Shown here in pieces: positions 23,361 through 35,320 of a stretch of 64,000 bases of DNA. The number at the start of each line of letters is the position of its first letter. Position 1 is the stretch's first letter. Below the pieces are notes generated by a model that made no database searches, was not told the DNA's origin, and saw nothing but the letters and a program-made list of their open reading frames with translations. This stretch comes from Linanthus parryae (Eukaryota > Streptophyta > Magnoliopsida > Ericales > Polemoniaceae): NCBI GenBank assembly GCA_023055425.1, contig JALGPY010000004.1, forward strand, positions 57,683,718 to 57,747,717, given 5' to 3'. The position numbers were made by a program, and so were the translations under genes.

Positions 23361-24129
23361 TAAATGTTCGAGAAGCTGAAGCAGCTGTTGACATCTTCAC
23401 AAGTCATGATCGCACTTCAATTAGGGTCCCCTCTGCTTTTATAAGTTACTTCAACAAAGAGGTCCATCAGAGCACTGTTAACTCAAGAATTTGAAGGACA
23501 GGAGAGGTCTATCTACTACATCTCGCGTGTGGTAAAGCTTGTTGAGTCCATGTACACAAATATTGAACGCCATTACCTTGATTTATTATTTGTCATAGGA
23601 AAATTAAAGCACTACTTCTCTTACCTAAAATGCGTAATCATAAACAAAAGCAATCCCATTCGATATCTGTTGGACATTCTCCTCCCTGAGGGAGATTGGC
23701 AAAATAGTACAGGACTATATCACAATACGATATAACATGCGCACGCCCAAAGGCCATCATATCTCAATCGGTGGGAGACCTGTTGCCACAGTTCCCAGAT
23801 GAGAATTACGAACCTATGATGGAAGAAGATCTCGAGGGGCCGAAAGTATACGCGATGGAGTCACTATACGGGAAGCTGCATTTCGACGGATCGTTGACAA
23901 GGTCAGGAGGAGAAACTAGAATTCATGACCAAGCCTGATGGAGAAGTTATCCAGATGTCAAACAAGCTCGCCTTTGCAGTAACAAAAAATGAAGCTGAAT
24001 ATGAGGCTGTGATGGCTGGTCTCCTCGCGGCCAAGGCTTTAGAAGTGCAAAATCTGATAGTGATGGGAGATTCCAAGCTGATAGTGAAGCAAGCCTCATG
24101 CCAATAAGGTCTGAAGAAGATTAGCCTAC
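23361..24129 (+). pseudogene. Tat-lineage gypsy RNase H region (fragment E)
   Basis: The plus-strand frames correspond to the C element at about 31,050-30,320: the RT connection/ancestral RNase H (REAEAAVDI, then NIERHYLDLLFVIGKLKHYF, NKSNPIRYLLD) and the second, archaeal-type RNase H (KPDGEVIQMSNKLAFAVTKN, EAEYEAVMAGLLAAKALEVQ). A dual RNase H is a hallmark of the Tat lineage. Several stops and shifts. It is joined to gypsy B on the left and interrupted by a solo LTR on the right. Confidence 0.85.
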
Positions 24130-25413
24130 TGAAAGTGTGAGTATGCAGATATATAAGCAGCTAAGATACTTTAGAAGGGGGTATTGAATAGAGTATGCCA
24201 ACTTTGTGCAAAACTTGCTAGGAAGATGAAAACTTGTGCAAACAATGAAGTTCAAGGCCTTGAGATCTAGTTCAAGCCTTTGAAGAAGATGCAGAAAGTA
24301 TATAGCAAGTGTGCCTTTTTCAAGGCCTTGAAAACAAGTTCAAACCCTTGAAAAATAAGCAGTTTTAGTGTGCTGCAAAAGTTTTGAAAGTAAATGAACT
24401 GAAAATGCAGAAGACAAATGATTTATAGACTTCAGTCCACTTGGACCTACGTCTCTACCTTATGGATTAGATTCCCGCAGGATTTTCAACTCAATTCTTA
24501 TTAATCAAAAGCTAAGCCCTAGAACTCAAGCCCAGAGAGTTCCCTTACTCTGTTACAGCTTGTGGTTTTCCCAAACATGTATAGTACCTGCTCTAGATAA
24601 CTGATTAAATAAGAATTCTCTATTGTTGACTTTATACAATCCTTGAGAATAGGTGTAGAAATAATACAAAAATTATCTACCAATATAGCTCTATACAGAA
24701 GAACACTTAAGAGTAGAAAACTGCAGTGAAAATGCAGTGAATTTCTGTGAATGGATTGGAAGAAGGAAAAACTTATTTGATGCTTGTCAATCCATAATAT
24801 TTTCTCTGTTTTTTCCCGTGGAGTGTTGTGTCTTGTTGCTTCGGATTTGAGCTCTATTTAAACTTCAAACAGCACTGCAAATCTCCCCAGATTTTCAGCA
24901 ACAACCTTCCTATTTTGTAGGCAACAGAGTTTGACTACTTTGAAATCTTCTCCAACGGTTGGATGATCACAATCTTCAGAGATATTGTAGTAATGTTTCA
25001 TTTAAACACCATGATAAGTTGTCATACACGTCTGATTGATCATAGGATCAAAGTGTCCAACTATTTCCAAATCTGCAGCAATTCTGTTTAGGAAACAATC
25101 CCGCAAAACTTAGAAACAAAATTTCCTGCATTATCAAGGTCAAACAAATGATGTCTTACGATCAAAACATGTTAGAACAATTTGTCTTTCATCATATAGT
25201 AACAAAGAATCAAACATAGTAAAGAGAGAGAGAAAATCAACCCAGTGTTTGCAGAAAATCCCCCCCTGAGAGTGTGCATAAAGGTTTAAGAAGTTTCAAG
25301 GATTTGAATCCAGTTTCAAAGGCCTTGAAAATAGCTAAACTATTTTCAAGCCTCTGAAACTGATTCAAGGCTTTGAAAGCTGGTTCAAGGGTCTTGCACA
25401 ACCTGATCTTTCA
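24130..25413 (-). repeat. Solo Sirevirus LTR (1284 bp) with target-site duplication
   Basis: Ends are perfect 6-base inverted repeats TGAAAG/CTTTCA. The flanks are CCTAC (24,125-24,129) and CTTAC (25,414-25,418), a 5-bp duplication with one change. The gypsy sequence continues across the insertion in the same order as in C (around 30,290), which confirms both borders. Body features match S1/S2 LTRs (TAGAAGGGGG, GTTCAAGGCCTTGAGATC, the palindrome at 24,318-24,333). A purine tract TCAGGGGGGGATTTTC (minus) near 25,260 lies within the LTR. It arose by LTR-LTR recombination. Confidence 0.85.
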
Positions 25414-25418
25414 CTTAC

Positions 25419-25958
25419 TAAGTTGTAGGTTGATCGTGCAGAAACTAGTTCAGAAGTTCAAGTCCATAATGTATGAGCATACCCCCAGATTTTACAATCG
25501 ACATGAAAACTCCTTGACAACTTTAGGATCGAAAATCTACTCAAATAAATGTCCAGCAACGATCTCAATAGAGGTTAAAAAAAACTCCATCCCTGATAAG
25601 GGATTTGTGCGAAGATGAGTTCATAGAAGCTGTGGACTGGAGAACGCCTATCATTCGGGCAATGGAAGAAGGAACAAGCAAGGAAAGCTGGTTTTCCACA
25701 AAGGGGTTCTGCATACATGAAAATCTTCTCTATTACAAAGGACCGGAGGGATTTTGATGCCATGTGTCGCAGAAGAGGAAGGACGGACCTTACTAGAGAA
25801 GATCCATCCGAATTCTTGCGGAGAAAATGAAGTCTCTATCTATAGGAATTCGCAGTAATATGGAATTCATTGGCCGCAGATATCGTATTATTGTGCGATT
25901 GTGCAAAGTAATTGTGAGAAGTGCACATTGATAAAAGATTCCCCGGAAGTGGCTGCAA
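25419..25958 (+). pseudogene. Tat-lineage integrase N-terminal region (fragment E, continued)
   Basis: Corresponds to C at 30,310-29,750: TTLGSKIYSNKCPATISIEV, then CEDEFIEAVDWRTPII, KESWFSTKGFCIHENLLYYK and the start of the zinc-binding domain. Similarity with C stops at AGTGGCTGCAAT (about 25,958); the zinc finger and core are missing. Confidence 0.8.
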
Positions 25959-25989
25959 TTTTATTTTGGCAGTACTGATACATCAACCA

Positions 25990-27669
25990 TCGATAAGACT
26001 TAGGAGGCTCTATAGTGTCGTGGTTCGCGTCTCTGAAGCTGCTAGCGAGACTCCTAACGAGGATGTGGAGATGGAAGATCAAGCTGATCATGTTCATGAA
26101 ATTCGTCCGGCCGGAGATGGGCCACCATTAAGGGCGAACGGCTCTAATTCATCGTTGAGCAGGAGCAAGAGGAAGAGGAACTTCAGCAGGAGCAGGAGCA
26201 AAGTGATGAACATGCTAATCAAGATCTAGCTCAGCGACAGTGGATCACTTATCTTCCAGAAACTGATTTGCGCGCTGCTCGCGAGACCTCCCAAGGACTA
26301 ATTCCATTGAGAAAAATATATCTCCAGCTGAAACTGAAAGGGAAGCCACCGCTACTCCTTCTGAGTTTTTATCAAGTGTCTCCCCTGTAGCTGTGTTGCC
26401 AACTGAGGCCCCTCTTGGAAGAGTCGACCAAAATGAAATTGATCAAACAATGGTGATTTCAGATCCCATGTCTCAAAATATGACAGAAGTTCCATAATCT
26501 AGTCAAGTCAATGTCGCTTCCGAGGGTGCAATGCCAGCCAATGAGAGAAGAGTCGAACGTGATTCGAACGCGAGCAGTGGCACATTGGATCAAGACATGG
26601 AAGATGCTCAATTGTCAAACCCTGAAAATGACACTGCTGCAATTTCTAGAAATCAAATTAATGTCGCACCTGATAATGTGCTAGTAATCCCAGAGTCTGC
26701 AGCAAGTTTGCTCGAGACAAGAGACAAAAGTGGTGGTAGCGCAATCCCAAGTGAACTCCCTCAGAACGCATCCTCAAGGGCGAACACTCGGGGGCCGCGA
26801 ATGAGGGTATGATTACATGAGCGTCAAGTACAAACTTGTCTATTTATTGTCTGATGAGCAAGGATTTTCATGATGAGAATCAAATGCCTGCTCTAAATTT
26901 GGACGCAGTACTTGCACAAAATCCTTGGGCGGTATGGGCGACTCAAGCTGTTGAAACAATTGATGTTTAAAGAAACTATGCAATCCCAGAGGAGTACTTT
27001 GCGCGCGAAGCTATTGTAGAGCAAAAGCTAGCTGAAGCAGCGACCTTCAATGGCCAAACAACGACTCCGATTGCTTTACTTCAGCAGATCGTCCAGGGAA
27101 CTGGTAAGATTGTTTCCAAACGAGTATTTTGCAAAACATGTAATCCCACTTCGTAGTTGAATAAATCAGTCTCATTTTGAAAATCCAGGTATAAATCAAG
27201 CTTGTCTGGAGTGGCTCATGAAGGTGCGTGTTTCATATCCAACCGCATTCTCAAGGGCTCTCGAGTTAGCGCCTAAGGATAGGGGGAATCTCCTTACAAA
27301 GATGACCAATCTATTGGAGTGGATACACAAAACGAATCTGGCCAGCACCTCTAATTCTAATGCTCAGTGTCTTTTGACAAGCACGTATGGCATCCAGCAG
27401 GTTTTGGCGGGTAGGCTCAACCTTGACTTTCTCATGTAGAGATTACTGAAGATCAACTATTCCGTCAAGCTCATGTTCAGTTATGACACCTACAATCTGG
27501 AGCATGCTTCTCTTCAAGCACGGAGGGATGTGCTTCAAAAGGCTATCAAGGATTTTGAGGAGGCAGCAAAGAACCACAAGAACGACAAAGAGCGCTTGGA
27601 TAAGTGGGCCTCTAATTCGATAAAGTTTTCAATTAAGGACTCGCTTTTGAAATATTTATTTGGAGCTTA
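25990..27669 (+). pseudogene. Accessory ORF antisense to Tat element C (intron-containing, decayed)
   Basis: Plus-strand coding-like sequence lying beyond the 3' end of C's pol and antisense to it. Segments: 25,921-26,229 (acidic NEDVEMEDQADHVHE then Ser/Arg-rich), 26,531-26,812 (hydrophilic, ERDSNASSGTLDQDMEDA), and a C-terminal block. The last block looks spliced: a donor GTAAGA at 27,104 and an acceptor ending at 27,188 join GTG-INQACLEWLMKVRVSYP in frame. It then runs through one stop (27,437) to a coiled coil ending KDSLLKYLFGA at 27,669. I do not recognise a domain. Tat-lineage elements such as maize Grande are known to carry an antisense ORF between pol and the 3' LTR; that this is such an ORF is inference. 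Confidence 0.55.
27104..27188 (+). other. Predicted 85-bp intron in the antisense accessory ORF
   Basis: CTG|GTAAGATTG donor, AAATCCAG|GT acceptor. Removal keeps the frame on both sides and avoids the stops between them. Prediction only. Confidence 0.5.
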
Positions 27670-27899
27670 GTGGCTCTCTTTTTTGTAATCATTTAAAGCT
27701 TTAGATCATCTAACCTGAACTTCAGTTCCAACTTTTGCGGTTTGAAGTATTTGTAATGCGAACGCATTTTGAATTTTGCTTATGAAAAACACCTACCTTT
27801 GCTTTGCAGATATTAAGCATTGTTTTTATTTCTTGATTAGATAAGCTTGTGTTTGAAGTATTTGAATATCGCTATCATGGAGTAAGATAGGATTTCAAT
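27670..27899. other. Non-coding spacer downstream of the accessory ORF
   Basis: AT-rich, no ORF on either strand. Relative to element C it lies distal to the tandem repeat, where a 3' LTR would be expected; nothing resembling the C 5' LTR (39112-39868) is seen. Confidence 0.4.
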
Positions 27900-28345
27900 C
27901 GCGTATCGTTTTTTCTAAGCTCTCCATCTAATAGATAGGTTTGAACTCGCATGTAATATCCTGTTAGGCAGGTACTGCTACAGACTCAAACTCGCGAACT
28001 CATGCTATCCAAGTAGATAGGCTTTTGGATCAAGTACAGTTTGTATAAACAAGTAGGCTTTTACTCGCCTACAGACTCTATCTAAAGAGATAGGCTTATA
28101 TTGAGTTTAGTTGCTATCTATATAGATAGGCTTAAGTTTGTGTATGGCTGCTATCTAAACAAATAGGCTTTAGCTTTGCTGCTATCTAAACAGATAGGCT
28201 TGAATTTGAATATTGATGTTACCATCTAAACAGATAGGCTTAAGTTCGCGCATGGCAGCTATCTGGACAAATAGGCTTAATTTTGCGTATGGCTGCTATC
28301 TAGACATATATGCTTTAATTTTGCTGCTACCTAAACAAAGAGGGT
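27900..28345. repeat. Degenerate tandem repeat, units of roughly 40-55 bp
   Basis: At least eight copies of a core CTATCTAAACAGATAGGCTT followed by TTGA/TAAGTT-type sequence and often GCGTATGGCTG. Examples: about 28,015, 28,080, 28,115, 28,155, 28,185, 28,230 and 28,260. The core is itself a short inverted repeat (CTATCT...AGATAG). It sits just downstream of the integrase end of C; tandem repeats in the 3' non-coding region are characteristic of Tat/Ogre elements. Confidence 0.75.
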
Positions 28346-28499
28346 TAAGTTCTCAAAGTAATTGACTATTAGTCTTAACAAGTAATGATAAAGTAAGGTC
28401 AACATTTGATAAAAGATCTCTCATATGGGAGAGTCATTATCATTAAACGAATCCTCATATGGGAGGATGTGAGCGAAATACAATGTAAATGGAAAGCAT

Positions 28500-30103
28500 A
28501 AAGAGAAGGCTAAGGATATTACTTCTTAAGCCATCGCATATTAACAAGAGTGGGAGTCGCGGCAGTCCGATGTCAACGTAGGACAGTGCAATAGCCACTG
28601 CCAAAGACTTCTTTAACTTCAAAACGCCCTTCCAAGTTAGCGGGAAACTTGGGATGAGCTGCTTCACGCATGCAGTGATCAGAAGCTCGTAGGACTAAAT
28701 TTCCCACAGCAAAGTCTCGATACTTGACAGTCTTGTTTTAGGCTCGAGATATTCTCTCCTTGTACATTGTATGTGCCCTCATGGCTTGTTCGCATTTCTC
28801 CTATAGTAAGATAAGGTCGTGATCGCATTCATTCTCATACAAAGCACTGAAGGATAGCCTTGCAGAATTGACCTTAACCTCAATGGGAACCACTGCTTCA
28901 GCTTCATAACAAATTATAAAATGAGAAGCCCCAGTAGGAGTCCGTGGTGACCTGCGATAGGCCCATAACGCCAATTTCAAGGAATTTGACCACTTCTTGT
29001 GATCATCTGCGACCATATTTCTTAAGATCCTTTGCAGATTTTTGTTTTTGGCCTCAGCTTGCCCATTTCTCTTTGGATAGTAAGGTGTTGAGCATACTTG
29101 CCTTACATTATATTCCATCAGTTTTGAAGATACTTGGCGATTGACGAAGGGAATACCATTGTCAGACAAGATGGTATTGGGAATCCCAAATTGATAGATG
29201 ATGTTATCATGGATGAACTTGACCACCGCCAATGCATTTTCTATCTTGAGTGGAGAGCTTCGACCCATTTGGTAAATTGTTTGGTTCCACTTAAAATGAA
29301 CTCGTTCCCGCGCGATGGTGGGAGAATTGGACTAATTAAGTCGAAAGACCAAGTGTGAAATGGCCAAGGGGTGCCTAACGCATGCAAAGCAACTTCAGAA
29401 GCATGAACCAAATTGCTATTGAATTGGCATTGCTGGCATCGTTTGACCTTTACGCGACAATCAACATCCATAGTTGGCCAGAAATAGCCGACTGTCAAGA
29501 GTTACCTGCAAATCTTCGCGCCTCCTTGATTTTCCACTTGGTGAGACGTTTCCATGACTTCTTGCGTTCTTGGTCGTTCAAACATCTGAGCAAGTTCCCT
29601 TCATGTCCCTTTCTCCATAACAAGTTTTCCTTCGGCACGTACTGAGTTGACTTCCTTTTTTGCTTCTCAGACAACTTCTTATCGCTCGGTAGGATCTCAT
29701 TTCGCAGATAGTCAGTTATAGGCTTCCGCCGATCAGCTTCATCATCGATTGCAGCCACTTGCAGGGAATCTTTTATCAATGCTGACTTCTCACAATAACT
29801 TTTCACAATCGCAGCATAATACGACATCTGCGGCCAATGAATTTCATATCTCTGCGAATTCCTGTAGATAGAGACTCAATTCTTTCCGCAAGAATTCTGA
29901 TGGATCTTCTCTAGTAAGGTCCGTCCTTCCTCTTCTGCGTCACATCGCATCAAAATTCCTGCGGTTCCTTTGTAATAGAGCAAACTGTCATGTATGCAGA
30001 ACCCCTTTGTGGAAAACCAGCTTTCCTTGCTTGTTCCTTCGGCCATTGCGCGCATGATAGGTGTTCTCCAGTCCTCAGCTTCTATGAACTCATCTTCGCA
30101 CAA
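28500..30103 (-). pseudogene. Tat-lineage integrase (element C)
   Basis: 30103-29876: pre-zinc region (CEDEFIEAEDWRTPIM, KGFCIHDSLLYYKG). 29827-29495: linker. 29498-29241: zinc finger C-half (VKRCQQCQFNSNLVH) and core start, with the first Asp in HTWSFDLISPI. 29268-28801: core with the second Asp in ILSDNGIPF and the catalytic Glu region in YYPKRNGQAEAKNKNL. C-terminal domain in a broken frame around 28,720-28,505 (NLVLRASDHCMREA, ending in MRWLKK). The core acidic residues look preserved, but there are several frameshifts and stops. Confidence 0.88.
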
Positions 30104-30318
30104 ATCCCTTATCAGGGATGGAGTTGTTTAACCTCGATTGAGATCGTTGTTGGACATTTATCTTAGCAGATTTTCGATCCTAAAGTAGCCAGGGCGTCTA
30201 CATGTCGATTGTCAAATCTGGGGGTGTGCTCATACTTTATGGACTTGAAATTCTGAACTAGTTTCTGCACGATCGACTTGTAGATTAGTAATTTAATCTT
30301 ATTCAGACAATATTCGCC

Positions 30319-31350
30319 TTAGGCTGGCTTCACTATATGCTTGGAATCTCCCATCACTATCAGATTTTGTACTTCTAAGGCTTTGGCCGCTAGGAGACCA
30401 GCAATCAAAGCCTCATATTCAGCTTCATTTTTTTTTACTGCAAAGGCGAGCTTGTTTGACATCTGGATAACTTCTCCATCAGGCTTGGTCAGGACAATTC
30501 CATTTCCTCCTCCTGACATTTTTGATGATTCGTCGAAATGGAGCTTCCAGTATAGTGACTCCATCGCATATACATACTGAACCTCGAGATCTTCTTCCAT
30601 CACAGGTTCGTAATATGGGAACTGTGCCAACAGGTGTACCACCGCTTGAGATATGATGGCCTTTGGACGTGCGCATGTTATATCCTACTGTGATATAGTA
30701 ATGTCCCATTTTGCCAATCTCTCACAGGGAGCAGAATATCCCAACAGATATCGAATGGGATCGCTTTTGGTTATGATTAGGACTTTCTGGTAAGCGAAGT
30801 AGTTCTTTAATTTTCCTATAACAAAGAATAAATCAAGGAAATGGCGTTCAATATCTGTGTACTTAGACTCAGCAGAATGTACCACACGCGAGATGTAGTT
30901 TATAAGCCTCTCCTGCCCATCAAATTCTTGAGCTAACAGTGCTCCGATGGACCTCTTTTTTGAAGTAGGGTATTAAAGCAGAGGGGACCCTAATTGAGGC
31001 GCGATCATGAATTGTGGAGATGTCAACAGCTGCTTCAGCTTCTCGGACACGACCTAGTGATCTTCTGTCCAAGCATATGTCGCACTCTTTTTTAGCAGAT
31101 TGCCAATGCAAAACGTCACTCTGCAATTTCTGGTATGAATCTTCGCAGATATGAGAATTTTTCCAAGAACGTCTTCAATGCACTTTGAGTCTGTGGTATT
31201 GGCAGGCTAGTGATAGCTGAGACCTTTGCGGGACCAGGCTCGATTCCATGTCGTTGGATCACACATCCTAGGAGTTTTCCTTAGGTTACCCCGAATGCGC
31301 ACTTCATAGGGTTCATCTTTAGTTAGAATTTTCTACATCTTTCAAATATC
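30319..31350 (-). pseudogene. RT connection, ancestral RNase H and archaeal-type RNase H (element C)
   Basis: Immediately distal to the CACTA insertion. Minus frames: around 31,320-31,130 (MNPMKCAFGVT, CVIQRHGIEPGPAKVSAI), 31126-30920, 30885-30685 (DIERHFLDLFFVIGKLKNYF, KSDPIRYLLG), and 30642-30319, the second RNase H: LHFDESSKMSGGGNGIVLTK with its Asp, then NEAEYEALIAGLLAAKALEV with its Glu, and VMGDSKHIV with the third Asp. This second domain follows the ancestral one, as expected for Tat elements. Confidence 0.88.
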
Positions 31351-31580
31351 CACTACTAGAAAAATGACTTTTGGCCACGCCAAACTTAGCAACAGGTAAA
31401 AAATGTGGCAAGAAGTGGTATTAACCACGGTAGGTAATCGTGGTTAATTTAATTTGTAATAGCCGGTGCTATGAAAAAAAAAACGTGGCAAATAAGTCTT
31501 TTAACCACGGTTGATTAAGTTACCGTGGCAATAAAATTTAAAAACTTTTCAGCCACGGTTGTTAACCGTGGACACATGGT
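31351..31580. repeat. Left TIR and subterminal repeats of the CACTA element
   Basis: After the terminal CACTA, the motif (AA/G)CCACGG and its inverse CCGTGG/CGTGGTTAA recur about eight times (for example around 31,426, 31,438, 31,508, 31,525, 31,554 and 31,566). Such subterminal motifs are the transposase-binding sites in known CACTA elements; that role here is inferred. Confidence 0.8.
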
Positions 31581-34500
31581 TTATTTTCCAAACTAAACTC
31601 TATTTTCAACAAAATCAACCCGGAAATAAAAAAGGTGTAGGCGGTTCATTACAGTAAAAAACCCTAATTTCTCATCATAGCCTTCCTCAACCTTACGTTA
31701 CTCCTCCTTCAATCGGTCATGGCCCTGTCTTCAACCGATTCACGGTGAGATGAAGTAGAATTGCGGATTGTTGTAGACTTCCTCCCTCTCTTCTTTGTCA
31801 TTGCGGCCGTCCTCACTCGCTGTCGTTATGTTCATCTCCTTGTTCTACATTTTCCTTCTCTTCTGCCTCTTTCTCTTCCCGTATTTGATATGCGTAATTT
31901 CCTTTAATTTTCTAGGGTTTATGCGAATGTGTTAGATTTGTTCAGGAAATTGAGCCTTAGATATAGCAGCAGCATCCGACCCAGTTTAGTCTCTGAATCA
32001 GGAGAAACTTCATAGATTTTTCGTCAATACTTAAGTTGGTCTTTTTTCCATTACATATTCCTCATTCACGTCCCATATCTGACCCTGAAGAGAAAAAAAT
32101 ACTGAGTTTTTGTCTCTTTCACAGTTCATATCTCTGTCTCTGAATCAATTTTAGTGCTTATGCTTCAAACAACTTAAGTCATAGTGTTGTATTTTACTTG
32201 TATTGTGTATTTTGATGTTGTTTTATGGTGGCAATAGAGACATGTTCAGTTACCCCTAATAAATATAGGCCATCAACAGATTTAGGTACTTTAATGTCTT
32301 CAAAGGCATTTCTGGTTGACAAGAAGTCGATTTTACTCCATAAGGATAAAATAATAAGCTTTTTTTAATCAAAGTCAATAACCTGATCATCCTTTAATCG
32401 AAGTTAATCGAAGTCGAACTTGTGGATTGGGGAAGTCTATTGGCAGCATTGACTTGTCTCGCAAAATGTATTTATTCAATTTGATATCTATAAAATTATG
32501 TACTCCTATTAACACCAACTTAAAATAATGGCATTCTTTTCCGGTGTTGTAGGAACTTCCACTATTAATGTCAATCCATATTCTGTGGGAGCTTGGTGGT
32601 CAAGTTTTTGTCATTTATCGTAGGTACGTTCTTCCCATTAAAATAATTTTAATAACAACTCTTATTAAGAATATGATTTGATGTTTATAATAGATGGGGC
32701 TCTAATCGTTTAACCTCCATGTAATGAGACCTTGTTCAACTTTTAGTGGATTGCAAAGTCCTAGGTTGGTTTATTGGAGTAACTTTCCACGTGGTTGGTA
32801 TGTGTATGGTTGTAATTCTGGCAACTTCTGTAAACTGTTTGGATTCTAACCATCAAGTTTAGATTTATTTGCTTTTTTCCGACTTCTTCCAATGCATTTA
32901 GGTAATGGTAGGTGTACCTGTATCTCGTGATAGCAGTTAGTTCCTGTGCATTTAGGTATCAGGAGATGCACCTGTATTGATTGGTGAAATAAACGGATGG
33001 TTGAAAATGAGTAATCCACTTGTATGTATTAAAAGGTGAAATAGACGGATGGCTGAAGTAAAGATTCTCTTTTTTGAAGGGGATCATGCCCTTGGCGACT
33101 CTAACGATAGGGATAGGTTATGCATAGGCATGGATTCCTGAGTGAGGTATATCCATCTCATGCATCTAACTTACCTTGCTGTCATCTACATTTGAAATCA
33201 CTGGTTCTAATAAATAATTATCTATTACTTGGAGAGATGGGTGAATCATTTCGATCTTTTTATAAAGAGAACTCAATGGAATGAAGAATAGGGGTGATTA
33301 ACAGCAGGTGGTAGAATGCGTTTGTTTCTGCTGATCTCGGTTTCCTCTAAGGGAAACACTAGTACCACAGGAAGCAGTAGCACTATTCTGGTATAGAAGG
33401 TGAGTTTCAATTTATTCTTCTTTCAAATTGAATGCTATCTGTTACTGTTTGTGTTCAAAGGAATGGTTAAATGATACATAGTACGTGCTTATTAAATTCA
33501 TTGGATTTAAATGTTTTTTTATGTATTTGATATTCATATTTGTATAGAATATTTGCTTTTAGCCAGTTGTTTGACAACATTTTATACGAGTTTACAGTCA
33601 AGGAGCTTTTTCGCGTTCGAATGACTCAGGGATTATAAAACCCCACACTCATGATGGGTAAAAGAAACTCTGTTTCTCTTTCTTTTTTTTTCCAGGATGT
33701 TGGTAATTGGGTTGATAATGGTGTTGTATGTTCCAATAAATGTCTGTATCTTAGTTTCTTAAACTCTGGTTTTGATTATGAATTTGACCCACTCTCTTAA
33801 ACATGCCAGATTAATAAGGTTTATTTGGTTGAATCAGAATTTTGAATTTTTATTTGTCTCTGTTGATAAGTGTAATTTTAGTTTCTGCATTTGTGCAGTT
33901 TCTGTATTTAAAGTTAGTCCTCGTCAAATCTGTCTAGTTTAGTTCATAAATTTAACCGTTCGCTGATGTCATGTTCCTAAATGTTTGGAAAATGGATATA
34001 GTACATAAGCTTTGTATACTAGTGAATTTGGATTACTACATGTTCATGTTATTTTGTTAGGGATAACTTTTTTACTCTGAGAATTTGAGTATTTTACTGG
34101 CACTCACACATTGTCATCAGTATACTCGTATCATAGAGAGGCTCGGCTACTGAAGATCCCAATCACTAAAAAGTTTCATTCTTTGAAAGTATGCAGTTGA
34201 TCACTTGGTTGTGAAAAATTTCCTTATAGTTATGCTAGCGGGTCAGAGAGTAACAATACACGGGTTTCTTGGTTTTCATACGGCCTCCAAAATAGAATTG
34301 CTAAAAGTTGATATCCAGATCATCACTGATATTTTGAGGTTGATGGATAAGAGCATATGTGCTCCCCAGGCAACAGCAGGTGGAGTCTTGACGTCGGGAT
34401 TTGTGACAGCTTTAGAGTAGAGGAGAGTACTTAGAGGCACTAATTTAGTAATCCATGTCTTAGAAAGGGAATCTGAAAACAGATCCTGCAAAGGAGTTGT

Positions 34501-35320
34501 TCTTGTCAGCAAATGAACTTACGCAAGAAAGTTCCAAGAGCATCTCAAATGCATAGATTTAAGACGTTTGTTGCATTTTGGTACATATGGTTGCTACTGT
34601 ACTACCCAGAAGTACCAACAAAAACAACCTAAACAAGGGGAACCTAAACAAGTTCCAAATACCCCTGTGACAATCTCAGGTCCACCAAGAGATTACACAT
34701 TGATTGCAATTCCATGATTGAAATTCTCTTAACTGTGCATGACATACTAATGATTTGTTAGTTGTTTTTGGTATAAAAATTGTCATATAGCTTTATTACG
34801 GTCTGAGAAAGAGTGAGCTTTAACATGTTTCTCTCACTTATGATTGCTTTTATTCAACAGGAACTTGATGGGGTTTGATGATGCCGCGCTTGAGGCTTTG
34901 TTTAGAGAGAATGAAAATGTCATGGAATTTCGTTTATATGATGTTGATGTTCTGAGAACTTGGATTTCAAGTACAATCAAGACTTTTCTATTTTTCAGTT
35001 TTGTATGGATGTTTTTTGTTATGATGCGACTTCGAACATTTTACGCAAATTTGATACTTTTGTGAATGAATGTCTTAATGGTGTATAATTAAGAGTTCGG
35101 TGAATTGCATTGATCTATTGTGTATATCTAGTAAAATTTTCTGTTTTTTAATTTTCAAAATTTTATTTTAAGCCGATATTAATTCTCATGGAGCAGTGGT
35201 TGTAACATTGCATGTCTTAGGCACGGGAGTTTCATGTGGGTAAATTAATTTAATTTGGCGGGTAAAAGTATCAATTAGCTACGGGATATGATTGCGGCAA
35301 AACTAATTAAATCTGGCGCC
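31581..35320. other. Internal CACTA sequence, no recognised gene
   Basis: About 3.7 kb without a transposase. Composition resembles plant UTR/intron sequence (a pyrimidine-rich segment at 31,690-31,880, intron-like T-rich tracts). Two short plus-strand ORFs could be captured exon pieces: 34,205-34,420, and 34,844-35,065, the latter preceded by an acceptor-like TTTTATTCAACAG. I recognise neither protein. Confidence 0.5.

Noticed and set aside
27900..28345. CRISPR-like array
   Set aside because: The units are degenerate, spacing varies, there are no cas genes and the context is plant retroelements.
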